From Enoplolaimus lenunculus (Eukaryota; Nematoda; Enoplea; Enoplida; Thoracostomopsidae): DNA of 64,000 bases. The notes under the pieces were generated by a model. The model was not told where the DNA came from. It ran no database searches and saw only the letters and a list, made by a program, of their open reading frames with translations. A program made the translations under genes and the position numbers. The stretch covers positions 1-64,000 of the forward strand of contig JASANG010001574.1 of assembly GCA_030248215.1 (NCBI GenBank), in the 5' to 3' direction. Shown in pieces: positions 41,076 through 53,752 of the stretch; position 1 is the stretch's first letter; each line of letters starts with the position of its first letter.

Positions 41076-42054
41076 TGTTAAGCTGTAGTTGAACTGTTTT
41101 ATGTACTATTTTGATATGTTACTAATCAAGCGGTTTCAACAGTTGTTCAGTACATAATTGGTATGTTAGTTGCATAGCAGTCAAATAGTGCCAAAGCCAA
41201 GATTTTAGGCTTATTTTTATACGAAATCTCGACAATTTCTTCCTTAAAATTGCGCTGAATGTTAATGTCAAACGCACAGAACGAATTGTTGTAAAACGAT
41301 GAAAAATTTCAGTTCCGAACAAATTTAAGTAATTCGAGTTCTTCGAAGCATATTACTCGGCGTAACAATTTTCGGACTCAGGAACCATCTCTGTGTTATA
41401 TATACCTCATTGATGTCAATTGTATTGTTACCGCAAAAATGCGACTTTAACCATTACTTGTGTAGATATGCCGGATATATTTTCGGCCGGCAAATTTAAT
41501 CTGCAAAGATTTGTCAAAAAAGTTTTTCAACTTCGAGAATTCTGTACAATTACCTTTCAAAATTGCCACAAAGTTACACACTAAAGGGCAGAGTGCAATT
41601 AAAGCGGAAACAAACCGGAGCCTGTAGTGAAACAGAATTTAATAATAAAAATGGTTCGGAAGTTGTTAAGCTTAAGCAGTCACCTACGAAGTATTGTCAA
41701 ATATCCAGTGTCGCATGAAAAAATGACCCCCCCCAGATGTTCATGGGGTCCGATGTTGGTATGCGTGGTGTCAGTTGTACCCTCGTTCTAGTTTTGCAAA
41801 ATAAGAAAACTCACTTTGAAATTGCCGCAACCTCTGACAAAAATTTTATCGGCATCGCTTGAACTCGCCGATTTTACTTCTCAAACCGTTAGAACGCTCT
41901 GATAAGCAATAAAACAGCATGTTTTAGTAGAAGCCGGAAGCTTTAAAACTAACAACAGCACATGAACATTATGCAAATGGGCTAGAAATCAAGCATAGTT
42001 TATAACGTCAAGCAACTATAAATATTGTAACAAAATATTGTCCTATGGCAGAAG

Positions 42055-42834
42055 AGGTTATGCTATTTTGAGGGGCGAACCGTTTTTCCGCAGGCCTGCA
42101 ATAGAGTCAGGGTTCACGTTATAACCGGGACAGGCGGGACACGGATTGTCCCATGTTGATTCGACGTCAACGTTAAAATTCGGGCTCTTATATCGGGTCA
42201 ACAGACAAAACGCGAATAGCTTACAAACCACCGCTCTCAAACGGTCAATGTGTACAAGGGACGATATGTCACGTGATACCGTGGGACATTAATGCGAATA
42301 TCATATATTCCGAAATTTGAACGAATATCATATGATATTCAGCGGGACTGTGTAAACATTTGGGTACTAATAAATGAAAAGTTGGACGGTAGCGGCACAA
42401 ATGTGCTTTAAACATCAAATACACGCCTGAAAATCGTTTCCGACACAATCTCGCGTAAACCACAGCTTCATAATTCAAAAATTCAAATTTCAAATACTAG
42501 TATCATATGATATGCCACAGGACAATTTGGGTATCTTACTTCAAGTATGCAGACATTTGAAAATCTGTCATATGATATTCCCAGACAATGCCTCGAATAT
42601 CCTATGATATTGAAGAGCAAAAGATGACCCACACATGTTAATAGCAGACAAATACGAATTTTTGAATGCGATATATGGTCTATATGCAGACAAAATGTTA
42701 CCGAATAGTCTAATTGGGACAAAACGTGTCCCAAGCTGCCCCGGTTAAAACGTGAACCCCGTATAAGATTAAGCTTTAACTAATTGTTAGTTAGGCTTAG
42801 TTAAGGTTAGGAATATGTTTCTACTACTGTTATG
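42055..42834 (-). mobile_element. TTAGGC-hexamer MITE split by a second element
   Basis: The left part (GAGGGGCGAACCG to GCAATAGAGT) and the right part (ATTAAGCTTTAAC to TACTGTTATGCCC) are the two halves of one hexamer MITE. The inverted-repeat element at 42108-42761 interrupts them. The outer ends are worn and I see no duplication. Confidence 0.75.
42108..42761. mobile_element. 654-bp inverted-repeat element nested in a hexamer MITE
   Basis: The ends are about 45-bp imperfect inverted repeats starting CAGGGTTCACG and CGGGGTTCACG, and both continue with AACCGGG and GGGACACG. The interior carries several CATATGATAT palindromes. No transposase is seen; the ORFs inside are short. Confidence 0.78.
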
Positions 42835-43204
42835 CCCTCAAAGACACAGTGGCGGTAGTACGTATGAAACTTATGATATAAACCTAGTCAATATTATGAT
42901 CAAACTGAATATGAATGACAGATTGCCAGGCGTGCGAATAATGCGATGTTCAAAAATTAAAACACTTTTCTATTTATCATAATCACATTTTCAATCCAGA
43001 AAACTCAGATAAGTATTCACCAACCAAATGAGCAATCACTTAACCAATTTCATGCAATACTTTGCCTGGCTTAAAAGTGCAACATTTGGATACGGAAATA
43101 CACAGAAAGCGATCAAAACCATATACTTCTAACATGCATTAAGCTCGATTATACATCATACCGCGAAGCAGATCAGAGCTGCACGCTACCTACAGGACTT
43201 AAAG

Positions 43205-43600
43205 TCGCAACATTTGGATTAGTAAAGTTTGAAAACGAGTATACCCGTCGGTAAAGAATTTCAAACCACAAGTAGAAATTTGTGATTCTTTACCCGCCTA
43301 CAATTTTCACAAGAATCTTAGAACAAAATAATGTCGGAAACCTTGAATTTTTAAACAGTTTGTACTATATTAGTGAAAATTGAGTGTCACACTCCTAGTT
43401 TACCTATGAGTGAAAAATGAGTGTCACGCTCCTGAAATTTCCTTTTAAGTCCAAAAATATTTTTAAACGCAGAACAAAAATGACAGACAGTGGGTAACGG
43501 TAAATGAATTTTCCGTGGGTAAAGGCGGATAACGGGAAAACGAATTTTGCGTGGGAATATATATACCCGCGGGTAAAAAATACAATTTCCCTTTAACATC
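43205..43600. repeat. GGGTAAAGGCGGATA repeat fragment
   Basis: Shares GGTAAATGAATTTTCCGTGG, GGGTAAAGGCGGATAACGGG and GGGTAAAAAATACAATTTCC phrasing with the 37.3-kb fragment. Element borders cannot be fixed. Confidence 0.45.
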
Positions 43601-44347
43601 ACAAAAGACATTAAATATTGCAAAGTTAAAACCATATTAACAAAGGCTTTGTAAGCTGTATCAAGGTAAGAAATTTAGAATAAAGCTATCTTTATACGTG
43701 AACCTTTCGTGCTGCCGCAAGTTTTGCTCGAAAATTCATTCGAAGAACAGGCAGCTGCAAATTTTCATGATGAATATATATCAGGAATTAATTCACATAT
43801 ATGAATACCGTAACAAGTCGAATTAATTAATCCTTATTAGTTGGACTGATAATTTTTAAGTACCTTATGTTTGATAGGTATTTCAGTCGCCTGCAAATTA
43901 TTCATTAAAATTTATATCTAGATTCACAATGAAAATAATGATGTTTCCTTGCAAATGCTTGCAGCTGCAAGTAACTCGTGCAAGTTGCAGCTACGAGTTC
44001 TTGATGCGCAGTTTTGCAAATGTGAATAGGGCTTAACGTTTTGCACTCAGACAGACAAGCTTAGAAGATAAAATTTCTATTTTAAAAAATGCATTACTAT
44101 CATTTACTAAACTACGTGTATGATACTATGAATGTTCGAAAGATGTTTGCTTAAAATTGTCCAGTACGGGAGACCCTTACCTATTGTAAATTCAAAAACA
44201 TTTGAAAGCTATACACCACAATTAACATTTCATGTTTAGTAAACAACGCTTTCAACCTTAAAAAAGAATTGCTATATTTGGTTATTTGGCAACGATATGC
44301 AATAATAAACAATGGACGATTTATAATATATACATACACATATATAC

Positions 44348-44747
44348 CAGAATTACAATTTGCCGGAACCTGAATTTGAAAAAATTACCCGAAACGGAAC
44401 AGGAAAAAGAAAACTACATAAAACCGAAAAATTAATTTTAAAATTCTTTTTTTGCAAAATTACTGGTGAAATAACCCTTAGTTGGAGATAGGTATTCACT
44501 TTATCTTTGTATTTTAGTTTTTCATTATCCACGGAGGCGCAATACACCTTCGATGGTTTATTTTGGGCGATTGTCAAGGGTTATATACTATACGACTAAA
44601 ATTTACTTAATTATTACCCCATCATTTTTACAGAAATATCTTAATTTCCGCCGATCAAAATTTAATACCGGAATTTTTAAATCCGGTAAAACTTTGCAGG
44701 AACCGGAAGGTCAAAATTGCCGGAACCGGAATTCCGGTTGCACCCTG
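44348..44747. mobile_element. GTGCAACCGG-ended hAT-like MITE
   Basis: The right end, read inverted, is CAGGGTGCAACCGGAATTCC. The left end begins CAGAATTACAATTTGCCGG. The flanks ATATATAC/ATATATAT lie in low-complexity sequence. The internal 150 bp resembles 52,500-52,650 in reverse orientation, down to the peptide NKPSK-CASVD. Confidence 0.78.
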
Positions 44748-44755
44748 ATATATAT

Positions 44756-47024
44756 ATACATATATATACATAAATATATATATATATGATTATTTCTAAA
44801 ACCAAATTACATTAAGCGATAGTATAACAACAAAAAAATTAACGTCTCACAACATAAGGAATGTCCAAACAAGTGATATTACTGACCTTTAGAAATCATA
44901 TTATCCAAAATAATTGTGCATAAATATCCCGTTGTACGTTAGCTCATAGAAATTTTCCATCTGCAAGCTATAGTTATCGCTATATTCAGAAAAATTAAAT
45001 TTGCACTCCAATCCGCAGCGGTGGACGTCGATGTGCAGCGCAGTTAATTAGAACGCAACTCTTACTCTATTCTTGACAGTAAAACAGCTTACTTACAACA
45101 CTTAGTCATACAGAACGTTCGTTTAAAACATCAGTTCAGTTTACATAAAACACCATTAGCCAACAACCATCAAATTGTTTAATAGATATTACCAATAATG
45201 CATACCTAATACAGTGAGGCAGTTACAGAAGTTAAGCTGACATTGCTTGTGGTATCACGAGATTCCAATACGAAACCATCGTGTGGTTTTCATGGGATGG
45301 TGGGACATCGGACCTTTTAAACAAGCAGCGGGAATAGCGGGCTTCCAGAGCAGAAATCGACCTCTCAGGCCACGGATCCTTAAGCGAATACTCTACCGCT
45401 ACGCCACGTAGCCCGATTGTCCAAGTGCTTCTATCGTCGACTATATGTCGATCGTATGTTGCCGGCAAGCATACTAAACAATGTGCATTGCATACATATA
45501 CTGCATATGCACCAGGAAAAGTATATCTCACATGCTTAGAGTGGGAGTATAGCACACAGTTGAAATTCGAAATTCAACAGCAAACAATCATAATCTGAGT
45601 ACCATGATCGCACATCTTAAATCAACAAAGCCCTTTAAATGAATCCTTTAGTTTCATATAAACCTATACCATACCTTCTCATCGTTTAAAGGCGAGTAAC
45701 AAAAAAATTCGGTAGTATACTCTTCATCACGCTTACATAAGTTTTGCAATAAGTGACACACTCTTAGTGTATTATGCACTTTTCTTGTCCAAACTGATTA
45801 TCTAATGTTAATAACGTACACTTTTACCATCACAACAACATCAAAAACAGAACTACAAATTTGCCGATGAATACTTCAACTTGAACATGTATTACACAGA
45901 GATCATGTTAAAATACTAAATCAGAATTTATGTTTATAAGAATAGCACTTAGAACTGAGTGTAGACACGTAAACATTGCCTGACAATCAAGAACATACGT
46001 GCCGATAAAATAAGACTAAGTACCCCAGCAATTAGCTAGTGTGGTCCTCCTACAGTCAGAAACTCTCCTCTACAGCCCCCTCCTTGAAAAATCTCCTGGT
46101 TCGAAATTACACTAATAAAAACGGACAGACAACAAATCAGCTTCAGCATCACCTCGAAGCTTGGAAATCTAGCGAATTGCCAGCTAGTGTTGAAGGGAGA
46201 ATACACTACAAAGCAATTAAATTTTGTGACAAACATAAACCTTGTTTAAACATTATGTAGTAAGCACAGAGCCCCTCTTGTGTACTGCACTCGGCTGGTC
46301 ACTATTTTGAAAAATTTTAGTTTGAAAAAAATTAAGATGTTTCAGATAAATTTGAAAATTTTTTTATCAATTTTGAAAAATTTTGCGTCGCTTAAATAGT
46401 TTTTAAAGAAAACTGAATGAATAAAGCGTCGTAGCTTCACAACATTACGTTTACAAACTCTGCCACGGTCGTTGACTTTCACACCTTATGCTACCCAATT
46501 CCTTCTGCAACATTCATAGAATAGATTATAGTGAATAATTTCATGCGAAGCGGCAAAATTTTTCCAAACAATCCATTTCATCATTAAAACTTTGAATGCA
46601 AAAAGTTAAATTCGAGGAAATTGCCAAATTTGAAGAAATTGAAGGAGGATTATCCAATCTGAAGACTTTTTTGAGGTAATTTCAAGATGTAACGATCATG
46701 CAACAAAAACCTGTTACTTTACTATGATGGTTTTTTGTATCTCGAACTCGACAAGCCCAAATGGTGGATCCTATTGCTGTCATAAATCACTTACACAGGG
46801 TTTAAACGAAACCCACAGGAAAAAATGACTAGACTTACGGCCCAGAATATTAGCAGCAAATAAGCAATGCGTTTTAATCGCAGTGACTGTACATTGGGTC
46901 ATGTCCAACCGTCTCGATAAAAACAACTTTACTGTGGCAAATATTCTTGGCCTATGCACCACGCGCTTAATTCTAGAATACTCTATTAAAATAAAATGTT
47001 TATATTTATAGTATTGACACTATT
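44756..47024. other. Stretch downstream of the PAFAH1B homologue
   Basis: AT-rich DNA apart from one SINE copy. A plus-strand ORF at 46039-46260 is not recognised. No gene is seen. Confidence 0.45.
45275..45545 (-). repeat. tRNA-related SINE, diverged copy
   Basis: Minus-strand copy with GGGCTACGTGGCGTAGCGGT and a worn B box. It is clearly related to the copies at 27 and 41 kb but has more substitutions. Confidence 0.8.
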
Positions 47025-47872
47025 TCATGGACTGAGCAGGCTATTAATGGCGACATAAACAGTTTCAAAAGCTTTCTTGTAGCCTTCGTTCGTTAAATGT
47101 AAATAGTCGTACATGTCACCAGGATGAATTTGATTATTATGTCCTGAAATTAAAAAAACTGACAGTTCAGGATCCATTTTTCAAAGGAACAGCTATGCCC
47201 TAACCAACTCCGAATATTAGGTTAGTGAGATGGCCGAAAATTTCAGAAAGGTATGTACGGATTGCAACAAATGGCTCAGATGTAGAATAAATTACAAACA
47301 TTGCTTCAAACTAGTATGTAAATTGAATAAATGGCGCCATAAAACAGATTTTGTTGGATACTGAACCGGACGAAAACACTATTACTTCGTTGTAACATTT
47401 CAGAAAACTTTCGCTTACTAACAAATCCTGCATCAATGTCCAATACGTGACAATTTTCGACGGGACTAAGTGCTTCTTTGAGACCAGAATTGATTTTATC
47501 AAATGTTTCTCTGAGTTTGTTTGGCGATTTCCCGCGTGGCGGAATCTTCTACAACAAACAAATGAATTTGAACTCACAATCAAAAACTTTTCCATCAACA
47601 TTTTATAGCCCTGTTGTTTAATGTGCGACTGACAACATACAACTAATAAATTATAGCTGAGGTTCCCTAGTGGTGGGAAAAGGCCAAAATTCGAGAAGTA
47701 TGATTAACATCGGCGTTAACGACACACATAAATTAATCCCTGCAGAACCCCCAAAAAGCGAATTTTTTCATATAAATTGATACCATGGTGGTGAGCAAAG
47801 TTCGGATTCGGATTGGGCGGAAATATGCGATTCGGATTCATAATCGGCCGTCAAAAGGGCTACTGCAAAAGC

Positions 47873-47934
<62 letters not shown>

Positions 47935-50299
47935 TAAATAACTTGTACAAAATCAATATTTTTTGTTTCAGGTCACAACTCTCAGAGCAGCTGAGGTCGC
48001 ACACGAAATAATTGCGATTGTGAAAAAACTAGATTTGCTAAAATGATAAATGTTGTTAATTTTACAGGTCGAAAAGCAACGTTCTTATTTTATTAAGTTA
48101 CAATTATTCTGAAACAACTTATCGATATATCGTAAATATGCAAAATTCAAGGTTCGTATTCGGATTAGGCAAATTAGCAATTAATGGATTTCGATTTGGT
48201 CCAAATGTGAATTCGATGCAGCCCTTCTAGATACGTACGTAGCAAGGCAGCAAAGCGAAATAACCCGAATTTCAAAGTACAACAAACTTAATCTTTCCCA
48301 CTTTTCGCTTACCCATACCTTGTTGCCCTCGAAAAATTGGGGCGAGGCTTGCCCCCCAACTCTCCAGTACACTAGAAAAACCCCAATTATATTGATAACA
48401 GAGAAACCACAGCCAAGATTGTCATAGTTTGAAACAGGTGCGTAGTTGGTGAACAATGTTCAGTTAGTGTTATTAATAAAATGAAGTAAACAGGTAGGTA
48501 TACACCCGTTTTTTTGTTTCAACTAAAAATAAATCAACTATATTTTTTTCGTACTTTTGCATAATTATTTGAGTAATCACTTAGTTTTCAAAATTTTGAC
48601 ATTAAATGATAGTTGGATCTTTGATCGAAAGAGTATGCCACTTTTTGTATTCAATATAACACATTTACAGCAGCAGCGTCCTTACCAAAACAAATATGGA
48701 GCATTCATTCTGTCTCGTACGAATCAAATCAACACAAGCTTTGATGCCATTTAATGTTTCTGTCGCAGAGCAGCGATCGTTAGTGCCTGTCAGTAGGACC
48801 GCAACCTAGTAATACAGCAATAAACGAGATGTTATATTGCGCATCGCGTAAACATAAAAAGCCATCAGTGATAGTGGAACTATATACATGTATTGAGCTA
48901 AGTTCGGACCCACTTATTAATAATATGCTCAAGAACAATAATTGGAATAGTTAATAATATGCAAATTAGCGAGTATTTCACTAACTTCCAAGTACGTATA
49001 CAAAAATTTGATCGATATGCTTAAATGTTTCTCATCCAAAAACCTACGAAAGACAATTTTATACATCGAATCTTTGAAAATTTAAAAACGGAGCAACTTC
49101 TCAAAAGTGTACGTTCCTTTAGACTCTAAAACGCAGAAAATCAACGAACTTTATCCCTCCCCAGCATTAGGATGGACATAGACAGACAAACTTATTTATT
49201 GTGCTCAGGTTCCCACTTTTAGCAGACGCAAAATCTAGCTTCAGATACTCTGTCAGCAATTTTCTGGAATATTATGTATATTAACATTTTGAATAGATGC
49301 AGTACCAGAGGAACGTAGTATAAAGTATGACACAAATGGTAAACCTGGCAATACACGATTGGAAAATTTTAGAAAAATAAGTTAAGATCTGGCAAGTTTT
49401 TTTAGATTTTCAAATAATATATTTTCAATACCAGAAAACACTAGAACATTCTGATAAAAATACCAGATTCAATCCCGTTGCACCCTGGATGTGATATATG
49501 ATTTCGGTACTAGGGTGCAATCAACCACAAAAATATCTACAAAACAGAAATTGCAATTTTCAACTGTAAACTTACATAGGTACGTATTAAAATCAAGTTT
49601 TAATATAGAATATTTAATTAATCACAATTACTCACGTGTACCTATGAACCTCAATAACATACGAACGTTTTCGAATAACGTAAGCATACGTACTTTGGGT
49701 TTAAAATAATCAACTTCACCGTTTTCAAGCCGCCATAGCACATTAGATGTTGTGTCTTCACTGATGCCGAAGCATATACAATGCAATGGAGCAAACAACT
49801 CATTGAAAATCTGCAAAGATCCAAGGTCTGCAGTTCAATTTAGACGGACATTTTTAATTTAAGCTGTTCTTTAATCTAAAAAATTCTGATTATACACAAA
49901 CACATACGAATCCAGTAGTGATGTCTGAGAGAAAACTGAAGCTAGAAACTAATTTTGCAGACGTATCCAAACTTAAAACTTGCCAATCAATGGCCCACGC
50001 TAAGGCCACAATCATCACGCTACGCTAAATTAACAAGACAAACAACACACGTAACAGTTAAATAATACGTATATATAATAATAACAACACGAGATTCGCG
50101 ATGAACTCGGTAAATTAGCGGATCCGCAGTTCTTTGTAAATCAGATATATACATACGTATACCAATTTAATTACGACAGTATATGTGAACTGAAAATTAC
50201 GCTGCTTACCTCGCTTTGCGATAACCGCTCAATGTGTCTGTCTCCAATAAACACAACTTCCGGTTCTTCATTTTTCGCCTGATGGACAAACTTTTCATG
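47025..50299 (-). CDS. PAF-acetylhydrolase IB alpha-subunit homologue (PAFAH1B2/3 type), nucleophile lost; N-terminal exon missing
   Basis: SGNH/GDSL-fold protein. Exons in order: 50299-50210, 49810-49694, 48805-48686, 47548-47419, 47143-47025 (stop TGA). All borders are AG/GT with consistent phase. Family landmarks: EEPEVVFIGD, NELFAPLHCICFGI, SNVLWRLENGE, LLTGTND, PPRGKSPNKLRE, and MYDYLHLTNEGY near the end. In mammalian alpha subunits the active site is Ser47-Asp192-His195, with Gly74 and Asn104 in the oxyanion hole. Here GDS reads GDR (AGA codon, 50237-50239) and IGGD reads ISED. The Asn (GTND) and the Asp-x-x-His pair (DYLH) remain. It therefore looks like a non-catalytic member. I recall the single Drosophila homologue is also reported to lack active-site residues. 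The exon before HEKFVHQ (RWMS region in mammals) was not found. Confidence 0.92.
47874..47935 (+). repeat. (TAA)n microsatellite
   Basis: About 20 TAA units in a PAFAH1B intron-side region, flanked by a TTCGGATTCGGATT phrase that recurs in direct orientation at about 48,150. Confidence 0.9.
50210..50299 (-). CDS. PAFAH1B homologue: exon carrying the altered catalytic motif
   Basis: Thirty codons from HEKFVHQAKN to HIERLSQSE, flanked by TTGTCTTGTAG and GTAAGC. It aligns end to end with the mammalian segment HxRFVxxxKDKEPxVVFIGDS. The residue at the nucleophile position is Arg (AGA); AGC or AGT would be Ser, so a single third-position change is enough. The reading frame is intact and the neighbouring residues EPEVVFIGD are conserved. 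This argues against a general frame error here. Confidence 0.9.
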
Positions 50300-51134
50300 C
50301 TACAAGACAAAAAGTGCACAAGTGAATGGTTAAACAACTCAATCAAAGACGCTGATGATTTGTATACGTAGTTTTTGCATTTCAAATCAGTTAGTGGCTC
50401 CGCCACGCTCTCTTTTCAAACTTAAAACGAAACTTAAACCGAACCTTAAACACACCTTAACCCGAGGTCTTGAATGTTGTTGATTTGGTAGTTATTGTGA
50501 AGATAGCAGACTAGTTATGTGTATGGTTTCCAAACTTCCAGTAATAATGTAAATTACTCAACTATGGTGCTGGGGTAGCCAAACACCATAATCATTCTGT
50601 CAATTTTTAAGTTGCTTTTAGTTGTGTTTTTCGGATTTGTTAGTTCCTGAATTTTGGGTGTTATCGCATATTATTGGTATTGCAACTTTCGAGGTTAGCT
50701 TAGTTTTAGTTGAATCAGCCACGGTGACTTGATGTAGAGTATAAGCGGCTTTAGAGTGTTTTCGTGATAGCGTTAGTGCGGTTGATTTACAGTGGTAACC
50801 GGGGAATTAAGAAGAAACTGGATTTATGTATTGGAATTTTTAGTATTTTGCAGATCTCAGGAACCTAAACGGTAATTAGTAAATTATATTAGTTTAATGA
50901 AGGTTTGTGGTCTACGTCAGAAACCGAGACTCGAGACAGAGATATATGTGACATGCGGAAGCATGGAGGCAAAATAAAACCTCATGCTGATGCTGCACAT
51001 TAGTTAAAACGCTAATGCACATAGATATATGTAGCGCATTCATATGCAGCAGCAGTAAAACATGGAAGAACAAAGATACATTGTGTAGGGTCGAGGTTCG
51101 TATAAGACATAAAAATCTGAGAACTCAGCAGCTG

Positions 51135-51205
51135 ATTGTGAGAAGGCGTGCATCAGTAGCAGCGCGCTGGATTATGAATCTGTCGGTCATGGGATCGAAA
51201 CCTCG
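51135..51205 (+). repeat. tRNA-like (A box/B box) fragment, probable SINE relic
   Basis: Contains AGTAGCAGCGCGC and GGGATCGAAACC, spaced like the two internal promoter boxes of a tRNA. The anticodon stem pairs poorly and no acceptor stem closes it. It is different from the SINE at 27 kb. Confidence 0.35.
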
Positions 51206-51336
51206 TAAGAATGTCCCTCATTTTCAGCTGCAAAATCTCAAAGTCAGAACTAAAAACCGTCATACCCTAACCTACTCAACTTATCACAACCCAAACTGAA
51301 GAAACTTCTGGTTTGGTCTCGATAAAAAGTTTCGAG

Positions 51337-51652
51337 CCCCGAAACTCAGCACAATTAAATTTCTATGTATTTTGGCACGTTTTAAAATACGTCTTGCTTC
51401 TCGCTCACTTCGCTCGCGAGCTTGGGGGAGCCCCCACCCCTGCCTGCTTCGGAACTGCGAGCAAGTTTCTCAACTGTTTGAGAATAAAAAGTGCCGCTTT
51501 GGCCAGGATGCAACCGGAATTTCGGTTACCGTTCCGGCGAGTTGATGACCTTCCGATTCCGCTAAATTTTTACTGGAATTAAAAATTCCGATATTAAATT
51601 TTGCTCGGTGAAAATTAAGATATTCTACTAAAAAATGGCGATAAAAATTAAG
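51337..51652 (+). repeat. Copy 1 of a ~316-bp direct repeat
   Basis: Starts CCCGAAACTCAGCACAATTA, passes through the CTTCGCTCGCGAG palindrome, and ends in the CAGGATGCAACCGG element end. It matches 52168-52482 almost throughout, including the junction between the two element types. Confidence 0.85.
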
Positions 51653-52167
51653 CTTTAAGCGCGTCATAATTGACAGTGCATAATAATGTTTGCGAAATAG
51701 AAAGACCACGCATCGCAAATGGAATTAATTTGGCAGGTTAGGCATAATAATTGCAGTGTGATAAACTTGAAATATTTATAATTGGTGCCTCAACCACAAG
51801 TCCGTGGTGGTTCAGTAAGACAATATAATCGGTCGCACCACTGAGTTAGGGATACTTGGCACTTGATTGAGAACCAACTTAAACCGATCTAGAAAGGCAT
51901 TAACTTTTTGCAGTTCGACAACTTACTATATCCATCCATCTATTATCACCATCAATGTCATCAGGTTTGGAAGACTCAAAAGCCATTAGCCTAACTGAAT
52001 AATAAACTATACAATGACGTATTCCTTGAAAGGTATATTAAGTATGTATGTTCGTAATATAGCTAAAGTAAAAATAGCTATGTCTTATCACTATGAACAT
52101 AGTGCTGTGCTACGTGCGGTGCGAAATCTTTGTTCTGATATTTCAAACTTTCAGTTTCGGGGCTTGG

Positions 52168-52482
52168 ACCCGAAACTCAGCACAATTAAATTTTATGTAT
52201 TTGGGCACGTTTTAAAATACGTCTAGCTTCTCGCTCACTTCGCTCGCGAGCTTAGGGCAGCCCCCACCCCTGCCTACTTCGGAACTGCGAGCAAGTTTGC
52301 CAAGTGTTGGAGAATAAAAAGTGCCGCTTTTGCCAGGGTGCCACCGGAATTTCGGTTTCCGTTCTGGCAAGTTGATGACCTTCTGGTTCCGCTAAATTTC
52401 TACTGGAATTAAAAATTCCGGTATTAAATTTTGGTCGGTGAAAATTAAGATATTCTACTAAAAAATGACGATAAAAATTAAG
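52168..52482 (+). repeat. Copy 2 of the ~316-bp direct repeat
   Basis: Same composite as 51337-51652, about 830 bp downstream. In this copy the CAGGGTGCCACCGG element continues to about 52,650, as in the copy at 44 kb. Confidence 0.85.
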
Positions 52483-53672
52483 TAACTTCATTCGTCTAGT
52501 ATACAAACCTTGAAAACCTCCGAAAATAAACCATCGAAGATAGATTGCGCCTCCGTAGATTATGAAAATCTAAAATACAGCAGACAAATTGAATACCTAT
52601 CTCCGATTAAGGGTTATTCCACCAATAATATTGCAAAAAAGCAAATTACAATGATTTTTTGGCTCCAGTTTAGCTTATGCGCGAAATTAAGCCTATGCCT
52701 AGACTTTAGCCTAAATTGTAGGCTCAAGCTTAAGCCTGAACCTTAAGATATTACCCGGGAAATTAGGATTTTGGATAATTGGGATATTACTCAGGAAATT
52801 GGCAGGGACCTGTTCTTTACATGGGCCAGTGCGTGGCTTGTGCCAAAACTTAACATTTTCCACTTGTACATCCCTCCACCAGAAATTTCTGGATCCGCTA
52901 CTGGATGCAAAGTCGAACAATTTCTATAACCATGTTCGAGCCAAACACAATCATGCTTTTGTAACAAAATCGCTGAAAATTATGGTGTTAGCTATGTAGT
53001 TAAAATAGAAACAAGGTGTTCCAAACGACTTAAGTTAAACTTTACATTTGGAATTTACTGCCGATTGGTTCAACAAGAACAGTTTGGTCTTCAACAGCAA
53101 AAATTGAAGGACTTATGCATGGCTCCTAAAACATCTACGAAATTAATTAACAACATCGATTAAGCGAAACATTCCGATGTGACCGCTAACAAATTTGACT
53201 CAAACTCAGACATCTTGCGGAAACCAGTACTTTAAATTAATACACAAATTACAGTGTCCGCGTAATACGCGATGTTTATTTAAAGAATTTTGGAACATCA
53301 ATCGACTTTCAACTCCGGCTGCGGTGGAATTTCTTCGGAAGATTCCCCACAATTTGTGCAGTAAAATGTATTAATAGTTTTGCAAAATTTGTTTGTGCGT
53401 TGCATTTTAACTTTTGGTTGCAGCTTTTTGCTAAAATTAGCAAATTAGACATAATTTTAACTACATAATTTCGCCTCACCTCCGGCTTTCCTTCCGGCTC
53501 CGGCACATTTTGTTGACCTCCGGCTCAGGCATTTTTCACCTTTGGTTGCATAATGAATTGATATATTCCTACGCGTTCTGGTAGCATTTGACATAGCTAC
53601 CGATGGATGTACAGCCAATGACCTGAGAGACTACAACGTTTAAAAGTCGATGTATAGCACAGGGGCTACCTG

Positions 53673-53752
53673 TTGACAGATGCTGTTTTTATACATCTGA
53701 CAGATGCTGTTTTTAGACATCAGACAGATGCTGTTTTTAGACATCTGACACT
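53673..53752 (+). repeat. 24-bp tandem repeat, about 3.3 copies
   Basis: Units of GACAGATGCTGTTTTTAGAC with a few changes, starting at 53675, 53699 and 53723. Confidence 0.85.

Larger units (their letters stand above)
38400..42054. other. Stretch upstream of the SLC22 exons, no gene recognised
   Basis: This should contain the unseen first exon and promoter of the transporter, but no convincing ATG-plus-donor was found. It holds a hexamer MITE (39073-39245), a sequence starting CAGTGGCGGATAC (about 39799) with a CAGTGCCGGATTC match near 40160, a copy of the GCGAAGCGAGCG module near 40110, and a plus-strand SINE (40760-41075). The rest shows nothing I can name. Confidence 0.5.
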
